Assembly: GCA_000499405.2 (NCBI GenBank)
Contig: HG738140.1
Span: forward strand, 12,117,560 to 12,181,559
Length of the DNA: 64,000 nt
From: Onchocerca volvulus
Lineage: Eukaryota; Nematoda; Chromadorea; Rhabditida; Onchocercidae
Reading direction: 5' to 3'
Shown: one piece after another, positions 28,847 through 43,800 of the stretch
Layout: the number at the start of each line of letters is the position of its first letter
How positions within the stretch are numbered: position 1 is the first letter of the stretch
Position numbers and translations under genes: made by a program
The notes under the pieces: model-generated
What the model was told of the DNA's origin: nothing
What the model saw: only the letters and a program-made list of their open reading frames with translations
Databases searched by the model: none

Positions 28847-31800
28847 ATGGGTAAGCCAGAAAATTGTATTGCTGATGCAAATCATATCTTACCACCACCT
28901 GCTACTAGCGATAATCTTAATCATTCGAATATGTATAAGCGATTTCCATCATCAATAATCCCAAATGAATCGTATCCATCCAGTATACAATCTACTGGCA
29001 CTAAAAATTCCAAAATTGAAACTTTATCGTAAGTCCCAAAATTTGATTCTATTAAAGTTTCGAAGTTTCCAGGAATGTTTAAAATTTGATAATATTTAAC
29101 ATTTTTAGCTGGACAACGACACCACGAGGATGGGATGTTTTCCGTTTATTACCACCGCCACCAGATAATTTGAATCGAGGTAAATGCAACTCAAAATTAA
29201 TAAAACTAAATATTTTACCAGAAAACCCAGATCTGATGAAGTCCTTCTAATTGAATTGAATATTGCAATGAAATGCAAAAATAGAAATTTGATTCTTTTG
29301 TTTATACAGATATTATCTATTCTGTATGCATAGGAAAATATTAATATGATCAAGGAAATGATAAGAATTGAGTAAACTAATCATATAATTATTAAAATCC
29401 GGTAATTAGCTAGTTCTAAAATTCTATCTAATTGATTAATTAATAAATTCCTAGTTTTTTGTTTAGGAATCATAATCCATCATCTGTGAGACATCTGTGA
29501 AACTTAATTAACAAGTATGCAATGAATATAATTTAAGATATGAAAATTGAAATTTACTGCTGAACTCGATGCTATGCAATCAATAATATATTTGATGTAA
29601 ATTATCGTATTTTGCTATAATTCCCGGAAAATTCATTTCATTGAAACTTTAATGGATTTGCGATCTGAAACAATGGTCTTAATTAATGATCAGAAACAAA
29701 TATGGGCTGAATATTTATTTAGTAGACGAGAAATCAAAATAATTGAAATTTAATTCTTTTCGTAGAATGGGAAGATCAAAATCTTATTAATAGTCACTTT
29801 AAGCTGCGAATAAGAGTTATCGCTAATTAATTTAAACGAAATAATTGAATGTTTTCAATTAAGTTCCTCACTTATTCGACAGCCAAAAATAGATTTAGCT
29901 TAAATTGGAAATTTTTCGATTTCAGCATGCTGAATTTGTTCAAGTGAAAACCTATTTCTTGCAAAATCATTTCAAAATTTTTCGAGAAATTATTTTTTTT
30001 TTTCAAACGACCGATTCAGTCCAAAATAGTTCCTTGAAATTTAGCAAAACAATTATTAATTTGAATTGTTTGCTTAATTAATTGCCACGGGAACATTTAA
30101 TAGCTTAATATTTGATGTTAATACTAAAATTAAAATAATTTTCAGGTTTCTGGTACGATGTAAGCTTGCAAGTATTAAAAATAACTTGTTTTTTTGTCCT
30201 TTTCTTTCTAACACTTCTAAGTTCAATTACTGCGAAAGCAACATTTCTACTGATGACCTCAGCAGTTGGTACCATTAAGATAAATCTGACCGTTTGCAAT
30301 GACAAAATCCCTGGTATGTTTTATTTTTTTATCAATAAAATATATTTCAATCATATCATTCATTATATCGATGCTCACGATGTAGATTTCAAGAGAATGA
30401 TAAAATGTGAAAAATCAAGATGCTGTTAGAAGAGGATAAGATTGTAGTATCACTATTTATATTAATAGCATGTAAAATTTTCATTTTTGTTATTATCATC
30501 AGTGATTTATGAGTAAGCAATAAACGAATGATATGATTATATAGCATATATCATTGATAAAATAGTTGAAGTTCGAAATAAATGATGCTTTAAGATTAAT
30601 AAAACAATCAGACTGAAGTCAAATTTAAAAAAGTGAAATAATTAAGACAGAGACAGAATCTTTATATTATCACTGTATAATACAATGTCTTAATTTTTTA
30701 ATATTCTCCTACTATCACTGATTCATATTTTAGTCTCTTTTCAATTCAATATCTATAATTAATCAATGAAATGTTTCAAAAAATTTCGAATAAAGAAAAT
30801 ACTAAGAATTTGTAATTTAATTAGTTAAATAATTTAATAAACTGGTTTCTTTCTTTTCGTTCAATTATTACTGTTCAGAGAATTTTGAATGACTTTCTTT
30901 TTCTTTTTTATCGTTTAATTTATGACTAATCATATTTGTCAACGGGATAGTTATTCTTTTATTTCATATCGTTTTCAAAACATGTTGGTAAGAACCAGTT
31001 TACTTGTTTAACTGGTAACTGAAGTAGGGGATTGACTTTTTCATCTTAATTTGTAATGAATCTATTATTTAGATTATTTTTGAGATTGTTTTTTGTATAT
31101 GAAAATAAAATTTTAAAATCAACAAAAAAAAAAATAGAATTTGAAATTTCAATCCAATATGCATATAAAATTAGCGATTAATTTCGCTTTCACAAGCTTT
31201 TGCTCCAGATACCTTCAAGTTAATTTTTGCTACTTGTATTCTAGTATCTAGAAAATAAGTTATTTATGATTTAATATCTAGTTGTTTGTGATCTAATATC
31301 TAAAAATTGAATCATTTCTGATGTGATATCTAGAAAATGAGTCGTTTGTAATCTAATATATAGAAAGTGAGTTATTTATGATCTGCTCTCTAGAAAGTGA
31401 ATCATTTATGATCAAGCATCTAGAAAATGAGTTCTAATTCGGTATCTTGAAAAGATCAACTTTTTCAAGATTACTGCTTAAATTCAAAGTCATTTCCTCT
31501 TAGCTGGAATTCTTGAAATCAACGAGTTATTAAAATTTGAACCGTCATCAGTGAAATCAATTTTTAGCACAACATCTCGGATAGCTAAACAAACAATAAA
31601 ATATTTGTATGTTTTGATGAATTATTTAAAAAAAAGGAAAAATTCCAGAAAGTCCCACTAATCAAGTAGAAATATTACCAATACATGTGGTAAAATGGGT
31701 TTGGGCTATATATATTTCGTTATGTATTCCGGAAGTGCAATGTTTCATCAGTTGCATTCATCGAGTTTTTTTCCGGAATGTCAAAAAGCCGACACTCGTG

Positions 31801-34800
31801 CAGTTTATTACTGTAAGCATTTTTCAAGATTTAATTTTCAATAAAAAAGAAAAAAATATTATCAGCGAATTTTGATGATTGATGATATGATGATCTTTTT
31901 TTTTTCTGTTTTTTCAGCAAAGTTCGTTGATATCACTAAAATTGTCATTTATCATCCAACTTTGAATGAAAATGTTGTCAAACATATCACTCCCTATAAC
32001 GTTTATCTTATCATTTGCATCACTTATCGCTCTATAAACTTCATTTATTCCTTATCATTACAGGTTTTTGTTATCGAAACTTTAAATGCTATTGGTTTTG
32101 GTATATTAGCGTTTAAAATATTGCCTAATTTGGATGCCATTACCGGTTAGTTTGCTTCGACAATGTTTTATTATCGTCCAAAGTGATATCTCAAGAATGA
32201 AAAAATAATTAAAATTTATCAAAATCATTATACCAATAAAGCTATTATGTGAATGTTATTATTGAAATCAATCTATCAGTGAAACTGTTTTTAGGAGCAA
32301 TGCTCACTAATTTTACCTGTTTTGTGCCCAGTATTTTGTTATTATTAAGTCGTCGACCAAATCGTTGGGCTATATTGCTTATGGCTGCTGATATTCTTTG
32401 CATAATTGTACAAATTATCGTATTATGGACGCTACCGGTGAGAATTGTTGTATTTCATGTCTAACAAAAAAAAGTTAGAATTTAAATCTATAAAGTGAAG
32501 TTTTTTGTAAAGTTCAACTTTTGATCAAAATTTTGTATTAATTCGTTAATTTTCGAAAAATTTGCTTATATCAATATCAAAATAATAATTAATATTATGA
32601 CAAAAATTTTTGCAATAATTTCTCTGCCAGATGAAATCTTTTCTACTTGGAGATTTATATGGCGTCAAATACTAATACAATAATTGTCAATATCGAAAAA
32701 TCCGAAAGATATAACTAATGTAAACAAGAAGTGGTAAAGATCAAAAAGCGCGTTTCCTTTCCCGCCGAAACGATGAACGTCTTTATCCCTTTGTTTATTG
32801 TTTTGGCGGTAAACATGTTTATTGGCTTGTTGAACCATTTGAAACTACGCGCTTTTTGACTTTACCATTCCTTGTTTACATTAATTATGTCTTTTGGATT
32901 TTTCCGACAATAAATTGATCTAAATATATTTCAATATTAAAGAATGGAAGGAAGAAAAGCGAAAGAAGAAATTCGTAACAATAGCATTTAAAATCAAAAA
33001 TATTTTTATATGTTTGAATTTCAATTTTGAAAATTGCAATAATGAAAATCAATTTTCTCCTGTATTCTAATAAATTAATGAAGAATGAACGGATCGTTTC
33101 AGATAATTTCATTTATGCTAAAATTATACATGATGGTATCTATTCCATATTTTTTCTCCCTTAAAAAAGTTTTATTTTCTTTTCCGTAAGATTGAATATA
33201 TTAAAATTATTTCACTTTTATTATGCCATATTTGTCATTAAACTATAAAAGAAGAAGAGATTTTGGTTTGCAATAGTTTCAAAATTATTGTTCATTTATA
33301 AATACATTTAAATATAATATTATCTTAGCTTCGATATTACTTCTCAAATTTTATCAAATTTCAGTAAAATGATGCATGAATGATATCATTATTATTATAT
33401 TTTCTTTCTCTCTTTATATTACAACGATGATTGCAATGTACAGCAAAGCAAATATCATTAAAAAAAGCGTAATTTCTTGGAAAATAACGAAATATTAGGG
33501 AATAAATAATTAATTAAACTATTTAATTTTACAGAATTTAAATGCATCGCTTCGAAAATTTGCATTCACTTTGCCACTATGTTTGATATTAATATCGCTT
33601 GGTTGGTGGCAAAATTTTGCGCATATTGAAAGTGCCTTAGCACCAATTCGAGCACTGGCACGATTTGCTGTACAGTTAAATGAACGACGATCAAAAACTT
33701 ACGTTTTTATTTCTGTTTGGAAATGTATTGTTTATTTGCTTACGGTACTCTTCGTACTTAGCAATAAGTAAGTCAGTCTTTTCCTTATATCTATGAATTT
33801 TTTAAGTTATTCTCATACCTTTAGATGTCACGCGAAAATATGCATAAATTCATTTTTACCTCTGTCATTAGTCAGCATATTTTTAATTTAATACTGTGAT
33901 CAGATTGATTTCAAATAAGTGAGAAATTGAAAATTGATGAATACTAAATCTCGAATTAGAAATAGCTTACCCATACGACTAGCCATACGTAAGCTGCATG
34001 AAATGGACTTGTAATTTTAGCAATTAAATTTTCCGATTAATCTATATATTTAATTTAAACTATCGTTTGATTTAGGTTTAGTCATTAAATAATATCCTTT
34101 TGTATTTTGCTTAAAACTTCTGAAAACCCTCGTGTTTTAATATTATTCAATCATATTTCCTTTTTACTTTTCAATTCGTTAAATCTTAAACTTTTGTCAA
34201 AATTTCTCAGGATAACGCAAAATTTCAAAAAGTATTCCAGTATAACGTCAAAAGATCTCTTCAAAAAGGATCCATTTGGAGAAAAATTGCTAGTGATAAC
34301 TGCTAGAAATTTGAATCAAACTCAAATCAAAAAATTCTATAATCGTCTTGAAATGGAAATGGCTAATAATGGTAGGTGGTAAAGTAAATTGAGATTTCTT
34401 CAATTCTATTATATTTGATTATTTGGAATATCTGGGAATTGAGATACTGGACAAAAAGTCATCATATTGAAGTTCCAATTGTGAATTCATGTGTATGGAA
34501 ACGTAATTTGCTTGTATTCATAGATATTAAAGTAAAAAAGATTCGGTTATGGAAATTTATGTAAAGTGTAATATTGAATTCTAATCTGTTTCAATCTGAT
34601 CGATAATGCTACTTCTTATCACTAAGTTCTTCCTTCTTTCTCGTCACATTGCCTTCGTTAGAAAGTTAATTAATTATTGTGATAGAGAACAAAACTATAA
34701 TTGTAAATAGTAAAACTCTTTAGATAATGGTAAAATTCTAACTCCAAACGTTTTGAATTTCATAGGAATGCAAATCACGAATCCACCTCTTGTGCTGAAA

Positions 34801-37800
34801 AATCATGGCAGTCGTAATTTAATCAGTCAGTGGAACAGTCATGATTCCCGATTCCTTCCTGATGAAAGTCAATCGATACATCGAAAACCATTCTTATCAC
34901 CTGCACTGTTACCAGAAACACAATTCTTTCAAAGAAATAACAAACAAGATGATCGTAACACAATAACTCATTCACCATTAATTAAACCGAATGAATCAGT
35001 TGAGAATCCTGTCAGAGAAGAATCTGACAAATCTTCTAGAAATCGAAAGAAGAGAACGATGGATGATGATGAATATGAAATACCACCAAATACTTATAGC
35101 GTATGTACAATCAAGAATTTAAAACATTCTTGATGTCTGTTCAAAGCGGCAATAATTGCTTATTAAATAAAATTATATCCCCAAATGTTACTAAAGAATT
35201 AATTCATAAAAGATTTGCATGTTTAATGAAAAAGCGATAAATTAAATGAAAACATTTAATGATTCCTTTTAAAATATCAATATGTATACAGCTTTATCTA
35301 ATATTTAGCCATGCTATTGTCGGAAAAAAAATTGCAGAAATTAACAGAATAGATTTAATTCTTCTGTTCAATCAAAAATTGCCGAGAATTTCAATTTTCT
35401 ATCAATTGTGACATTTTAGATATACGACGATTATGTAGAATTAAATCAGTATACAATTCCATTCGATGCTCTTTGGATTGTACTCATCCAAGCTATTGCT
35501 GTGATACTTACTTACCATACTTCTAGATTTGCTTGTAAGGTAAAACTTTTTTTCTTCCCATTTTTTTTTCACCCAAACTATAGATTTTTAGACCAATGAA
35601 AGAGAATTTCTAGGATTGAATTACGATTTTCAAAAATTTTCAAATGTTTCGGATAGTTTCGTTGAAAATTAATTTTTTGAGTTTTGCAGGATAAAATTGC
35701 AATTTATTTACGATACTGTTTTGTTTTTTTGTGTTCAATGTTACCTACTACCCAAGAAAGGATGTTTGGTTGAGAAGTTAATGTTAATCAGCATAGATTG
35801 ATTAAAATTTTAATTATGATGGAAATTTTCAAATGATATTTCTCCACAAATTTAACTAATTTATTGATTAAATTTCAGGTAATGCTGCAGCGATCATGTT
35901 TTGCATTACCGGTAGTGCTTAGTGTTCCAGCAACTGTCGTTTCATTATTCACGATGTGCTTAAAACGAAATACCGATGCTTGTCATTCAACTGATTTTCT
36001 TCCTAAGGCAAGTTTTCCGATGATTTTTCTATAAATTTATTGATGTTTAGAGAGATTTACTTTGCTATCAGAATTCTTTGATAACTAAATAAACAAAAGT
36101 CTAAAAGTAGTTCCTTTTTTTTCTTCAAAAAATTGAAATATGATTTTATTTGGGGAATGTTTGCGAAGATTTCTTTAGCTTTTATTTTAAATTCTTTATA
36201 CTAAATCTTGAGATCTCAGTTTCTACAACAGCTTAATTTTCATATTTAATATTTTACATTATATTGGAATTGGATTTTCAAAATATTTCAAAAGTGGTTT
36301 AGGTCATCAAATAAGCGTAATCTTACCGATAAAACTTTTAAGGAATTGTTTTGGCGATGTAACACAGCGAAAAGTTTGTCAGAATTTTTCCTTTCACCAA
36401 TGACACAAATCTGGCTTGTTATTTTGATGGTGCAATTATGGATAACATTACATCTTTGGAGACCACGTCAAGAAAGACTTGCTAAGACATCCAAGTATAA
36501 AATTTCTTGATTAAATTAAAATTATTATGATAAAATAATAAGATCATAGAGCACTTAGAATTGAGAAATACAAGATTAAGTTTCTTCTCATGAAAAATTA
36601 ATTTAAGAGAAATTGGATTTCCTAAAGGAAATTTTGAACAGAAAAAAAAAGTATTTCAAAAATTTGAATTTCAAACTCTTAGAAATTTTATTTAATCATT
36701 ATTTTTGAAGACTGTTTATTCTACCCTATAATAGCGCTCTATTCACGGATCAGTGCTTGGCATTGAATCGAAGATGTGATGATAAAACAAAAATCCGAAC
36801 TGAGGTTAGTAAAACGCCATACTTTTTTTTAGAATGCATTATTAGTCAGTTAGAAATAGAAGTAATAGAAGTTCAAAGAATCTGCTTTAGAAGTTTGAGT
36901 TTTGTTTTCGGCGCTTCAGGATCTAGATTTCGATACAGAGAATTTGTCGATACGTGATATAAGTGATGGATTGACGTATACAAAGCCTACTAAATCGCTT
37001 TCAAGTGGTTCCACGGGTAAAGTAGTTGAAACAGCTATGATAAAGTTAGCTTTGCCATTAATTATTCAAGAAAAGATGATTAAATAAAAGACTGATTATT
37101 GATTATTTCACTGATTAGTTAAGGAATTGTCTGAACTGATTGCTCATTACTCAAGAAAAATATTTTGCCACTTATTAGCCAAGATTACCCAAGAGATGAC
37201 ATAAACAGGAATTTAAGTTAGAAAAAGGAATTGCATTTGAAAATTCTTCGGTAGTTAAGTAATTCATGTAATGTCTTCCTTTCTCTTTTACTAACATTTT
37301 GATTTTTAGATCTGCGAGATTCCTGAGAGCTTAATTTTGATAACTACTGAAGAAGTTTTGTATTAGAATTCTTGAATTGGAACTTTTCATCATTCACGTA
37401 ACTTACGTGTTCTTATCGTGTAATTCTATAATTGCTATTTGATTTCTATATTATATATGTATATTTGCTTTCTTAAGAGAAATGCCATCATCGGCAGATG
37501 CGGTAACGAAGATTTATATTTGTGCGACAATGTGGCATGAAACAGCTTTAGAGATGACTTGCATGTTGAAAAGTATCTTTCGTCTTGACGAGGATCAATG
37601 TGCCAGAAGAAACGCTCAGAAATATCTTAAAGTAATGAATTCATGTAAAATTTTACAATGCAGAGAAGCAAGTTTCATTTTTATTTCATATCACATAATT
37701 TCGCCTAAAATTTCAATTTACATTAAAAAAAAACAATTTTTTCAAAGATCATAGACCCAGATTATTACGAATTCGAAGCGCACATATTCTTTGATGATGC

Positions 37801-40800
37801 TTTTGATGTCAACGAATGTGGTGAATCTGTGATTAATAAATATGTCCGACAACTGATTAACAAAGTTGATGAGGCAGCCAGGTTTTGTTATCAATTCTCG
37901 TTGCTGCTTAATCCTAAAATGTGTTTGTTTTTCATAAAATTAAATCAAAAAAAAAAAATTGAAGAAAGGATCTGTTTTTAATGGATATACAAAAACTAAA
38001 TTTTTAACAAATTTAAAGTTCAGTGCTTTGCATCAAACTCAAATAAGACTAAGGCCACCGAAAAAAATTTCAACTCCATATGGTGGACGATTGAGCTTTA
38101 TTATGCCTGGCAAAAATAAATTAATGATACATCTGAAAGATAAACAAAAGATTCGTGTTCGCAAGCGTTGGAGTCAGGTATCCACATTTATTTTTTCAAT
38201 TTTTGTTTGATTTAAAGTTTAAAATTTTTATATTCGCCAAAACTTTTCATTTCCTCGTCTTAAGTTCAGATTCTAAAGCAAAAAGTCTTAAGTTCAGATT
38301 CTAAAGCAAAAACTCTTGAAAAATTCATAATGTGAATTGATTATTATCTTTTCGGTTTGTTGAAACTTTCAGAAATGTGTTTCATCATATTTTGCCCTTA
38401 ACTTGATCACTATTATTTACCGCATAAACGAATTAAAAATTTTTTTTTAATTGTTTGATTTTCTCTGAATATCAGGTAATGTACTTGTACTATTTGTTGG
38501 GTTATCAATTGATGATGAAAGTGGACGATGAAATAAGAAAGGAAATAATCTCAGAGAATACCTTTATTCTAACCTTAGATGGTGATGTGGACTTCTCACC
38601 GCAATGTGTTCATCTACTTGTCGATCTCATGAAGAAAGATCGACGTCTTGGAGCAGCTTGTGGCCGAATACATCCACGTGGATCTGGTAATGGTTGCAGA
38701 TGAAGATCTTGAGAATTCTGAGATTTCCAAGTAATTGTAAAATTCAATATTTTTTACTACGGAAATTGAACTTGAAGGGGCAATTTCAAAAAATATGAAA
38801 ACATTTTTTTTTTTTTTTGATTCATTTCTCCCTCAAAATTTTGATTTTTAGAAGAGATCGTTTCAGGTTTAATGATATGGTACCAAAAATTTGAATATGC
38901 AATCGGTCATTGGCTACAGAAAGCAACCGAACATATGATCGGTTGTGTACTTTGTTCACCTGGATGTTTCTCATTATTTCGGTCATTGGCCCTTATGGAT
39001 GATAATGTTACCAGACGATATGCATCCAAGGTTCTATTATTTATTCGATTTTTTCAATTTCACAGAAAGATAGTGGCTAGCTATGATAATTTTTATTTTC
39101 GAATTTGTCTCTGATTATTTTGCAAATTCCAATCGCCATTTCTCATATCTTATCATTTCAGGCCGAAAATCCGATTGATTTTATTCAATATGATCAAGGC
39201 GAAGATCGTTGGCTATGTACTTTACTTCTACAGCGAGGCTATCGGTAATAATTATAATTTATTGTAATTTTCTACACGTGTTTATCATTATCATAATTAT
39301 CTAATGAAATGATAAACCTGGATAAGCTGAATTTTGGCTTCTTTTTAATGCACTTTGTTTTTGTATCCGTAGTGAGCCTATATCTACCGAATTATTTTGG
39401 CTATTTATGTCAATCCTCTAAAGTTTTAATCAGTAAAATTGGAAGTATGAATAATCCGAAAAAAAACTGAATATTAAAAAAAAAATTCTCCTACAGAGTT
39501 GAATATTGTGCAGCATCAGATGCTTTAACTTATGCACCAGAAAATTTTACCGAATTTTTCAACCAACGTCGTCGTTGGATACCGTCGACATTAGCAAATA
39601 TTATCGATCTTCTGCGAGATTACAAAAATGTTATCAATATAAATGAATCGATTTCCATTTGGTACTTTACAAGAAAAATTTTAATTTATAGAATTGATAA
39701 TCCTTGAAATTTCAGCTTTTTCAAAAATTTCGCCTATCCAACAAAAGATATACTTCTCCCTTTAGAAGTGTATCAAACTATATCCATTGTTAACCATAGC
39801 TTAAATTACTATGAGAAGCAAATTTTTGCTGCTAATAATACCAAATAAGATTTATCCCACAATTTAGTATTTTATTTAAATCTCTACCGTTTCCAGAATA
39901 TTCCTCCTTCCATTTCAGAATATCATTCCAGAATATCATTTCTTCTTTCTCTTCTCCTTCAGAATCTTACCCTTCTTCTAGGATGCAAAAGTAATTACTT
40001 ATCTATTATTTCATCCTTATTATCTGGCAAAAATGTTCGGTAATTTTTTTCAGACAATTTTACTTGATAATATCATTTTAGGTATATATTATATCAATGC
40101 ATAATGCTAGTTTCATCGATTCTTGGCCCAGGGACAATTTTCCTGATGGTTGTGGGTGCCTTATCCATATCGTTTAATATTGATACTTCCTTATCATTGT
40201 TTATCGTCACATTACCAGTTGCCTTATTTTGCTTTATGTGTTTCGTGAGTGATTCGGAAAAACAGGTGCAATTATTGAATTTTTATAATCCTTTAATTTA
40301 AGTTTCTTAAAGTTCTCAGAAAGAAAAATCAGTGTTTTGTGAAGAAAACCATTTGTTAAATTAAAAAAAGTCAGAAAGACTCTAAATTATTTGGTGATAT
40401 ACCGTTTTATTGACTTCTTTACTGTCAAAAAAATATGATCAAAATAACCATCTCTATTTCTGGCTACTTTAGATAAAGAAAAAAGAAAGTTAGCGGCGAA
40501 TTTCTCTTCGCATTTAAAATTTTGCATGATTAATTTAATTATTTTTTGTAATTAATCTAATAATTTAATTTATATTTTATTTTCTTATTTATGTTATATT
40601 ACTTGTATTAATTAAATTAATTCCATTTCTTTAGCTAATGGCAGCGCAAGTTATTGGTGCACTGTTTGCTATGTTAATGATAGCTGTGATTGTTGGGACG
40701 ATAATACAAATGAAAAAAGATGGCATTATGTCACCACATTCGATATTCTTATTCGTTGTTATTGGGAGGTATTTTGATTTTATTAATTTTCAAATTTCTC

Positions 40801-43800
40801 AAATTCAAATCAAAATTATAGTAATTTATTGATAAATTTGTATAAATTAGAGAAATCCGGAAATTTATTCGATGTTTACATAAATGGCATTTTTTCTTCA
40901 GTTTCTTCATCGCTGCTATATTACATCCATTGGAATTTACCTGCATAACTCCGGGAATTTTATATTTTCTGGCAATACCGTGCATGTACATGCTACTTCC
41001 AATCTATAGCTTGTGTAACTTAAATAATGTTGCTTGGGGAACGCGGGAAAATCTGGAAGGTTGAAATTCAAGTTTTAAATTACAATAATATATGCGAAAA
41101 ATTAATTACATCTTTAATTAAATTCTCTTGCAAATAACTGATATAACGAAAAAAAAATCAAATAATTGTTCTAAAAAAAAAAAGAAAAAACTGATTGTAG
41201 TGGAAGCAGATGATACTGCAGGACAAAAGCGCGGCAAGTATGTTGACCTAATCAGCAATGATCTTATCAATGAGGTAAACTTTTTAAAATCGAGAAAAAA
41301 AACGATTAGTTTTAAAATATAATATTCGATATAGTAATGTTACTTTTATGTCCATAATGAATTCGAATTTTTACATTTATAACAAATTCACTTGCATGAA
41401 CTGTTTTATAACGTGTCATTTTTTTTTTTTTTTAAGCTAATTTTTAGTAAAAAATTTGAGTAAAGACGAGAACTAGCCAGCGCATATATAATTTCAGTTT
41501 TCTCAATGTCGAAGTTTTTTTTATTACTAATTAATTACTATTTATTCATTTGTTATTATTATATTGGGGTCTTAAATGTTAGTATTTATTACTAATCATT
41601 TGTTGGATAGTTATATTCAATGGTATTGTATTTTGATACATGTTTTGATTGATAATTACTTTTACTTTTTACTAAAATCATTCAACAAAATTATTTATAA
41701 TTTTCAATCCAATTATTACAAAAACTCATTCAGCTTTTCTGCAGGTAGATGCTGAAATGTCGGTTGGTTGCGGATCAGCTTGTCGTCTAATGTGTTGTTT
41801 GAGGGATAAATCAGCGAAAATAGCACAGGTACGCTCGATTAAACAAAATTAGAAGAAAGTATATTGATAGAATTTTGTTACTTTATTCAATTGAGAAAAA
41901 GCAGAATGTTCAAATTGAAAGTTCAAAATTAATTTTAATTTCCAAAATTTACTGCAGATTTGGCAACTGAATGAGAAAATAAATGAAATGATGGATAAAT
42001 TGGATCGAATTGAATGGCAGCCAGCAGGGATATCAACTCGAACAACAGCACAAACAGATAATTCAGGATCATCTCAATGGGAAAGTAATTCAATGAAGAA
42101 AGATCAGGTGAATTTTTATGAAGTAAACTATACATATTTTCAGTAAATTATTTTGATTGCTTTCAATTCAAAAATTAATACACAAAATTACCACGGCCAT
42201 TGCAGAAACGTTTGATTCCATTTAATCCATCTGTTAATTAGATAGTTATTGGCTAGAAATGATCGTACTTGTTTAATTTAAACTTTTAAGCTTTATTTTC
42301 AAGTTTTTTCAAATTTTTCAGACAGTTTTCCGGATTTTCAGACAGAAATAGATAGTTGCGATAGAATTGATCAGTCGCCTGTCGTAATGCGCAATCGTAA
42401 ATGGAATTCCAAAATACGTGAAATATGGTTGAATGATAAATGTCTTCGAAGAGCCGAGAAAGATTCTTTGGATTCTGATGAGGAAGCTTTCTGGAATGAT
42501 GTTATCAATAAGTATTTAACACCAATTATCCATGATCAGTTGGAGCAGAGACATATCAAAGATGGTCTTGTGCTACTAAGAAATAAGGTTAGAATAAATA
42601 AAAAGAAATCATTGGATAATTCGATAAATTCTGTTGAAAGAAGGATAATTTGATTGGAATTTTAATTTGTTTCGGAAATATTCATTGCTAAACTGATTTT
42701 ATTGTTTCTTTTCAACTGGAGAAGAAAAGAGAGAGAGGTGAATGAGTATTTCAATGAGTATGAACGTCTTGCTTGCTTGAATGAATCGTAGACATTGAAT
42801 GTGTGCATCAATTGGGCTAGTTTTGGTAAGTAGCCATAGGAATGGAATATTTCTGAATTATTCGAAAAAAATTTGAAGAGATTGGAAGTCATGCTGTGAG
42901 ATGAACCAAACGTTGAGTTAAAGTATAAGTTTATTTTCGTTTTAAATTGTCTCTGTTAATGCTTGCGCTTATGTCACCATTTGTAGACCAATGAATGTCA
43001 CTTCTTGTAGGCTTAGCCTGGCAAGTTAATTATAGCCATGCAATCATAAGATTTTTATTAGTTCTTAAATATATCTTTTAAGCAAAAATACTCGCAATTA
43101 TGTTCAGGATTTTCGTTGATTATTGAATCATTGATAATAAAATATTGATAATTGAAATTTGAAATTTTTAAATTTCCAAATTTTAACTACTTCTCGTTCG
43201 TTTTTCTTTTCAGATTTGTTCAGTTTTTTTCATGGCAAATACCGTATTTATCACTACTGTACTCCTGCTACAGTTGCAAAAAGATTGCATCCATATTGAA
43301 TGGCCATTAGGCCCATATTACAATCACACTATCGTCTCGTGCGGCAAGAATTCTCGGGAACCGATCTGGGTGGTTACACGACTGCAACTTGAGCCAATCG
43401 GACTGGTCTTCCTGCTTTTCTTCATATCCATTCTTGTTATTCAGGTTTGAATTTTTCTTCCCTTTACTTTGACATATCATGTTTTACTTATTTAATCTCT
43501 CTCTGACTGATTTATTATTTTCATTTATTTTGCTCTGTAATTTCATCCTTTTTCAGTGCAATATTTCTTTTTGCTTCATCTTATTTCAGTATGATATTTT
43601 CATTTAAAGTTCTTTATTTCTTTATGCTTCCCTTTCATCTCATTCAATTTATCATTTTTTTTTTTTTTTGAAAATACACTTTTCTATGTAGCAAAATTTT
43701 TAAATTCATTGTTTCATATCAACTTCACGAAGCGAAGCGAAGAATGAATTTCTTTTTTCTGCATAATTTGCAGTTCATAGCAATGTTACTACATCGCTTT

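Noticed and set aside
37312..37370. Possible chitin synthase exon after ATTTTTAG at 37310
   Set aside because: Hits a stop after about 18 codons; the exon at 37480 restores the conserved ATMWHET block in the correct phase.
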